A model generated the notes under the pieces. That model saw only the letters and a program-made list of their open reading frames with translations, was not told the DNA's origin and did not search any database. Position numbers and translations under genes: made by a program. Below are positions 59,701 through 64,000 of a stretch of DNA of 64,000 nt, piece after piece (positions within the stretch are counted from its first letter, which is position 1; the number at the start of each line of letters is the position of its first letter). The DNA comes from Haliclystus octoradiatus. Lineage: Eukaryota > Cnidaria > Staurozoa > Stauromedusae > Haliclystidae. Location: assembly GCA_916610825.1 (NCBI GenBank), contig OU744449.1:3980001-4044000 (forward strand). The letters are read 5' to 3'.

Positions 59701-60142
59701 AATCAAGCAGCAATTTAAGGTGAAATTTAATAGCTTCAACTTTTCAAAGCTTCTATAAATTTGATATCTTCTTATTGCATCACATTAAAACTCAGTGAAT
59801 AGTCTAGGTTCTTCTAGGGATACATCGTTCAATATTGAGTAAAATTCACCTACCGTTGCCATAGATAAACACGAAACCAATAGTCATAAAAAGTGGATGA
59901 TAGTTAAATTGTTTGCTAGAGCCATCCCATGCAAAACCTCCACGGTAATGTGTCAACCATATTGCCATCAATATAATTAAAGTTAAACCAAAGCTAATCT
60001 GTACGCACGTTATTGAATAAAACTTGAACATTTCAGAAGGTTGTGAATCAATAGAATTTGAATCTGTTCTACTGGCTCTAACATAACCACCTTCTTCCAT
60101 TTCTTCTTTATAAGGTGGTGGACTTGCTCCTCGAGAGGACAT
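53767..60142 (-). CDS. CYB561: Cytochrome b561 (CYB561/CYBRD1 family), complete, 4 exons
   Basis: A di-haem transmembrane protein of vesicle or plasma membranes that passes electrons from ascorbate to acceptors such as monodehydroascorbate or ferric iron. Exons on the minus strand: 60142-59854, 55816-55614, 55281-55124, 53917-53767 (stop TAA at 53769-53767). All borders are GT-AG and the phases close to 266 aa, similar to human members (about 250-290 aa). A hydrophilic N-tail (residues 1-40) with an acidic patch precedes six hydrophobic segments. The four haem-ligand histidines sit at the family spacing: H82 (FNYHPLFM), H116 (KLVHFGLH), H150 (YTLHSW) and H189 (YLAVHVYFG). IVYRVLR and FDFH are further family motifs. 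The phrase GITEKLFF points toward the CYBRD1/CYB561A3 side, so the exact paralogue is uncertain. It is convergent with WDR75, with stops about 1.05 kb apart. Confidence 0.92.
54048..54118. mobile_element. hAT-type MITE (CAGGGTCCGAC family), half copy
   Basis: CAGGGTCCGAGAAAAGTTTA then TTTTCTTCTGAATTTTTCCC; only the left half remains. Confidence 0.45.
54574..54778. mobile_element. MITE with TTAAAGGAGCAACATTGACC ends
   Basis: Inverted ends TTAAAGGAGCAACATTGACC / GGTCAATTTTGCCATTTAAA; interior GCATGGCTTCAAATTTCAAG and ACAAACATGCATGTGACT shared with 9828-9966. Confidence 0.65.
55383..55548. mobile_element. MITE with AAAGGGGTAACAAAATTGA end, diverged copy
   Basis: AAAAGGGGTAACAAAATTGA, CATGGCTTCAAGTTTCAA and the closing GCACCTTTAA. 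In cytochrome b561 intron 2. Confidence 0.45.
56226..56307 (+). repeat. Retroposon 3' end with (GAT)n tail
   Basis: GCTTATTCAAGTCCTCAATAAATGATGATGATG; same terminus as 61500-61579. Confidence 0.55.
57421..58224 (+). mobile_element. LINE (CR1/Jockey-like) 3' end: reverse transcriptase thumb plus 3' UTR
   Basis: An open frame of about 209 codons (stop at 58048-58050) contains LYKTYLRPHLEYCS, the conserved segment just after the RT catalytic domain of CR1/Jockey-type non-LTR retrotransposons, then a basic C-terminal tail with ATGTRLWRSTPDPIKEL. The catalytic YADD part and everything 5' is missing, as expected from 5' truncation. About 170 bp of 3' UTR runs to ACGAAACAAAATAAAAG. In cytochrome b561 intron 1, opposite strand to the gene. 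Confidence 0.7.
59525..59615. repeat. Hairpin, about 24-bp arms
   Basis: GTAGCCTACATATACAAGCC + CCGAGG and CCTCGGGGCTTGTAAGTAGG + CTA pair, with GATCAAAAG repeated outside both arms as a possible 9-bp target duplication. Confidence 0.6.
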
Positions 60143-61082
60143 GTTTGATGAGTACGTTTAGTAGAAAAAGGTTGAATTACTATTGAAAATAAACCAAAAA
60201 ACTATATGATAGATGATCATTTCATTTCACGGTTACATGGTCAAGTGCGCAGGTGAAACGAACTGTTGCAACACTTTTGGGGTGCCCTGTGTTATGTTGA
60301 CATTTGGTAGCACATGTGATTTCTGTGATTTATTCATTGATAAAATAATGTCACCGATCAAATTACCAAAATATTCTCTCTGGTGCAAGTGTGGGACGTG
60401 CATGGCTGTATGAGTACAACAAACTCCAGCATCAAACTGTATATAGTTTGATCAGGTTGAATTTGTATCTTATGACTTCATTGTTCTACTTTATTTGTAA
60501 ATTGTTCATGTTTTGATTGGTTGATTAGGCATTTGTCATCAACCAGATGACGTTTTTGCATCTACCAGGTGACTTTTATCTTAAAACTGATCATCCACTG
60601 GAAACACAGCCACGTGCTTGCAAATATTAAACCGATTTCAACACATCGCACCTGTTCTACCACACAATTACGACACAATAAAGAGAGTAAGTAACTTAAA
60701 TAAATAGCGTAAATCAAGATATTTTTGTTTCAGAGCCGCGGGTACAGATCAGAAGAGATCAAACATCAAATGTCATATTGCATGTAATGTGATAAAGGTT
60801 GATCACACGAAATATCAATGACTTCGGTATGACTGTCTATTTTTAATGTGTGGACTCTGCCGACATTCGATTTTGATAGCTTATAGCGGCACTAATAAAA
60901 CAGACTAAGGCCTTGGTCAAAACTCAGCTCTGTCAAAAAATAGCATGATCAAACCATGTGAGAATCTAAAAAGATCAATCGTTTGGATACACCAAGCAAT
61001 ACCTGTCTTGAGTGGTCACATTCGTATTGGTCGTTATTGCCTGTTAGGAAACCAGTTGAAGGATATGTAAACTAAGTAATGT

Positions 61083-61165
61083 AGATGGTGTCGCCCTACC
61101 GAAGGCACCCGTACCACTCTTCTATTTCTAGATGAGTGGCTCTTTTCGATGAGTGGCATGGCCGT
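61083..61165 (-). repeat. tRNA-derived SINE (family 1), 3' fragment
   Basis: GATGGTGTCGCCCTACCGAA, GGCACCCGTACCACTC and ATTTCTAGATGAGTGGC; only the tail half of the SINE at 2492. Confidence 0.7.
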
Positions 61166-61499
61166 AAATCCTGATATGAGTGACACCCCATGCTTTTCTT
61201 TCTATTAAAAAAACCACATTCCACAAGAACACACTCGTATTCCCACAACGACATCTACATTGAGCCAAGCACGCTGGTGCTCGACTGCTCGATAGTGGAA
61301 TGGTCTTGCGTCTGGGATGAAAGTGGTTAGCCTACTATGACAGTGCCAGAGTTAAGCATCTCCTCAAAAATGAAATGCATGTCAATAACACATTTAACTA
61401 AATTTTTACTCAAGTTATATATATATATATATATATTATTCTTTCTGTAAATAATTCTCTTTCTAGTACTATAACATATTATAACCTGTTATTATATTT

Positions 61500-61579
61500 T
61501 TGCTTATGTATAGACCCGTGCAAAAAAGCTCCAAGCTTATCAGGTACTGAATAAATGATGATGATGATGAAGATGATGG
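61500..61579 (+). repeat. Retroposon 3' end with (GAT)n tail
   Basis: AAGCTTATCAGGTACTGAATAAATGATGATGATG; the best-preserved copy of this terminus. It lies about 20 bp upstream of a SINE fragment. Confidence 0.6.
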
Positions 61580-61597
61580 TAGTTAAAAGTAAAAAGT

Positions 61598-61728
61598 AAT
61601 GTAGACGGTGTCGCCCTACCGAAGGCACCCGTACCACTCCTCTATTTCTAGATGAGTGGCTTTTTTCGCTGAGAGCAATGATTTTGAATGCCCTATGTTG
61701 ATCTCAGCCGCGACACTGCAGATCAAAA
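61598..61728 (-). repeat. tRNA-derived SINE (family 1), 3' fragment
   Basis: GACGGTGTCGCCCTACCGAA to GATCTCAGCCGCGACACTGC, truncated toward the tRNA head. Confidence 0.75.
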
Positions 61729-61937
61729 ACGATAGTTGGTGCTTTTTTAAACCGCTCATAAGAAACAGTATAAAAATAATTAAATTAATGAACAATTAAA
61801 TAACTAAATAGAAATATGAAACAATTAGGGATATATTTAATGTTTTAATCTAGCTTTTACAAGATTTTTAAAGACCAAAATTTGCCGGGCAAAATTAGCA
61901 AAAACCCTCCTGTTCAGACACATGTAGTTATGGCCGT

Positions 61938-62145
61938 AGTAAGTAATGTAGACGGTGTCGCCCTACCAAAGGCACCCGTACCACTCCTCTATTTCTAGAT
62001 GAGTGGCTTTTTTCGCTGAGAGCAATGATTTTAATTCAATTTCAACAGATTTCATGGCAGATAGGTCTTGATTGTCAATGCGCAACGATGCGCCGCAGCT
62101 ACTCACAATGCAATTCCCTCTGGACCATTCCATCCGCCATTTTAG
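61938..62145 (-). repeat. tRNA-derived SINE (family 1), fragment with internal deletion
   Basis: GACGGTGTCGCCCTACCAAA onward, then a jump to CAACAGATTTCATGGCAG and CAACGATGCGCCGCAGC; the GATCTCAGCC block is deleted. Confidence 0.75.
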
Positions 62146-62995
62146 GCTGTGGTAGTAACCATATAAACATAACTATATGAAGTACATTGAAACTCAAACC
62201 AATCAGTATAAACAGAGCTGCTTATTTCCTTATACTTTCTATACTGTTATATTGTCAAAGATGTGTAAATTAAATTAGCCACAACAAACACAACTGCATG
62301 CGATACATGTGTTATAAATGTTGATGGTTGTCAGTCCTGCAGAGAATAAAGATACGAAAACAAAATTATTCCAATGACTTAGAACATATGACAAGGTAAG
62401 TGCAAAATAAACAAGACTATAACAACGATGACACATTTAACATATATAACACATAAAACTTGCCTATAAGAGTCTAAGGCTGGGATTATATGGACGGACC
62501 GAACGTCAAAACTCCTCAAAAATATTTGATTTGTAATCCAAATGTTGGCGAGAAATTTCAATCCGGATCCGATCCAAATGCATTTAATCTGAGAAAATCT
62601 GAAATATTTGGGATTCTTTGTTGAGAAGTAGGCCTATTCTGATCCGAAAGAATCCTAATCCAAATAACTAAAATTCGATCAGATCTGAATGCTCGTTTTA
62701 ACATTGCTTCTAAATGTTAAAGTACTTGTAGTATATATTTTTATTTTTAACAAACTTTTACACCTACAGTATTTACATCACCATTATATCTGATTTTATT
62801 TTTAAAAAATAAATCACTTCTTTTAAAATTATAACAGCGCTATTGCACAACTATTGGAAATAGAAATAGTGCTCTGTAAATAAATATAGTTTATTATTAT
62901 TATTCTAATCTTCCTGCTTGAAATGCACATGTAGGCCTAACGTAATCAGTTTGTGGTGTCACAAGATATATCAGTTAGGTCAACCCCCGTGCAAA

Positions 62996-63130
62996 AGTTC
63001 CTAAGTTCATGAACGTGAAAATGTCCATAAAGTGTTTGCGAAAATTTGGACAATTCCACATTCATGAACCTAGAAGGAAATGTTCGTGAAGTTTTCATGA
63101 AATTTTTGACTTGTTCAATGTTCCTGAACT
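62996..63130. repeat. 'GTTCATGAAC' palindrome-rich repeat, copy 3
   Basis: AAGTTCATGAACGTG, ACATTCATGAACCTAG, AGTTTTCATGAAATTT; same motif density as 52300-52470. Confidence 0.55.
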
Positions 63131-64000
63131 GTGTAGTAGTATACGACATTGTCATTTGATCATCATGTGATCACTTACATAATTATTGTACATAATGATT
63201 AATATATTCCCATCTGTGCTTGTCGCGAGAACACACATCCCTTCACTCGATGTTACCACATGCATGGCGAAGTTGATATTTGGTAAACCTATACCTTCAT
63301 AGTTATCTGAATCTAAGAAGTAGGCCTACAATATTTATCTTTTATCCGCAAAGCAATAAAAGTGACAAAGCCACAAGGCAACATATTTGTTACTCGCTGT
63401 CTCGTCATAATTCAAGATGGACACATGCCTACAATACAGCTATAAAAAAGCAGGTACGCCACTTGACAAAAAATTCAACACAACACAAGACAAATCCGTT
63501 GGAATCTGCCCGCTCCATCCAACACTATATAATTAATTGCCCATTCAATATTTAATTCAAGGCTTTGCTGTAGGCCTACTACTACACGTTCAACCAAGTC
63601 TACGGTTCTTTGTGATTATTGGCACAAAACAAAAGCACATGAAACTATAACTTATACATATGTCATAGCTCGTTAGTCACATTTCTCAATGTCTTGCTAC
63701 AACAGCAGTAGCAAAGATTTCAACATGGACATGGTTTCTGTCTCTACCTCCCTTCAAAATAAAAGCTCTTTTAAAACATGGCACTCTGAGATCATTCAAA
63801 CAGCCTGTAACTTTGTAGTCTGCGTTACAGACTGTGATTCATTCACAAAAGAATAGGGTCTGTGTGATTTGTGCAGTTCTCTGTCCAGCCACTTCACAAA
63901 AACCTAGAACGGAAGTTTCTGATCGATAAAAATATTGTTCTTCTATGCCAACTTTTTTAGAGTATCAAAACATCTATTAAATATAATCCATTAGTGTGCA

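Larger units (their letters stand above)
60143..64000. other. Upstream of the cytochrome b561 gene: no coding gene recognised
   Basis: Presumably contains the promoter and 5' UTR of the b561 gene near 60143-60700, but no TATA or initiator stands out. The rest holds SINE fragments, a (TA)n tract (61415-61436), a (GAT)n-tailed 3' end and a GTTCATGAAC cluster. ORFs here, including 91 codons at 63280-63555, match nothing I know. Confidence 0.5.

Noticed and set aside
59321-59713. 130-codon minus-strand frame inside cytochrome b561 intron 1
   Set aside because: Overlaps a hairpin repeat and shows no family features.
63280-63555. 91-codon plus-strand frame
   Set aside because: No recognisable domain or splice context.

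Overview
This is a eukaryotic, clearly metazoan window. It is AT-rich, with short coding exons (about 40-190 bp) separated by GT-AG introns of 0.3-7 kb, and the introns are full of small transposons, SINEs, microsatellites and retroelement remnants. The protein evidence (a myosin X tail, WDR75, a cytochrome b561) and the repeat load suggest an invertebrate, possibly a deuterostome such as an ascidian, hemichordate or echinoderm. I cannot fix the taxon from the sequence alone.

Three genes can be assembled exon by exon with phases that close. (1) Bases 1-24542, plus strand: the last 29 exons (838 codons) of an unconventional myosin X, covering the PH tandem, MyTH4 and FERM domains; the motor and neck lie upstream of the window. 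(2) Bases 25242-52721, plus strand: a complete WDR75 (24 exons, 812 aa), a WD-repeat protein of nucleolar pre-rRNA processing; one intron uses a GC-AG boundary and the last intron is 7.3 kb. (3) Bases 60142-53767, minus strand: a complete four-exon cytochrome b561 (266 aa) with all four haem histidines, convergent with WDR75. Bases 60143-64000 show no gene. The three genes have unrelated roles (actin motor tail, ribosome biogenesis, transmembrane electron transfer), so the grouping is genomic neighbourhood and not a pathway.

The most interesting material is mobile. WDR75 intron 23 holds a 5'-truncated Penelope-like element (zinc-finger/GIY-YIG endonuclease reading frame) between terminal repeats that carry hammerhead ribozyme motifs and abut long (ATT)n tracts. 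It also holds a tyrosine-recombinase retrotransposon (Ngaro/PAT type) in the split-direct-repeat order A1-ORFs-B1-A2-B2. WDR75 intron 1 holds three further hammerhead motifs, two of them head to head in a near-perfect 83-bp-arm palindrome.

Other dispersed families were recognised from repeated copies within the window: several pogo/Tc1-like MITE families with TA target duplications, hAT-type elements with exact 7-8 bp target duplications, a piggyBac-like element flanked by TTAA, a Helitron-like unit, at least three tRNA-derived SINE families, retroposon 3' ends with (GAT)n tails, and a CR1/Jockey-like LINE 3' end. Where no feature is listed inside an intron, I saw only AT-rich sequence without a recognisable signal.
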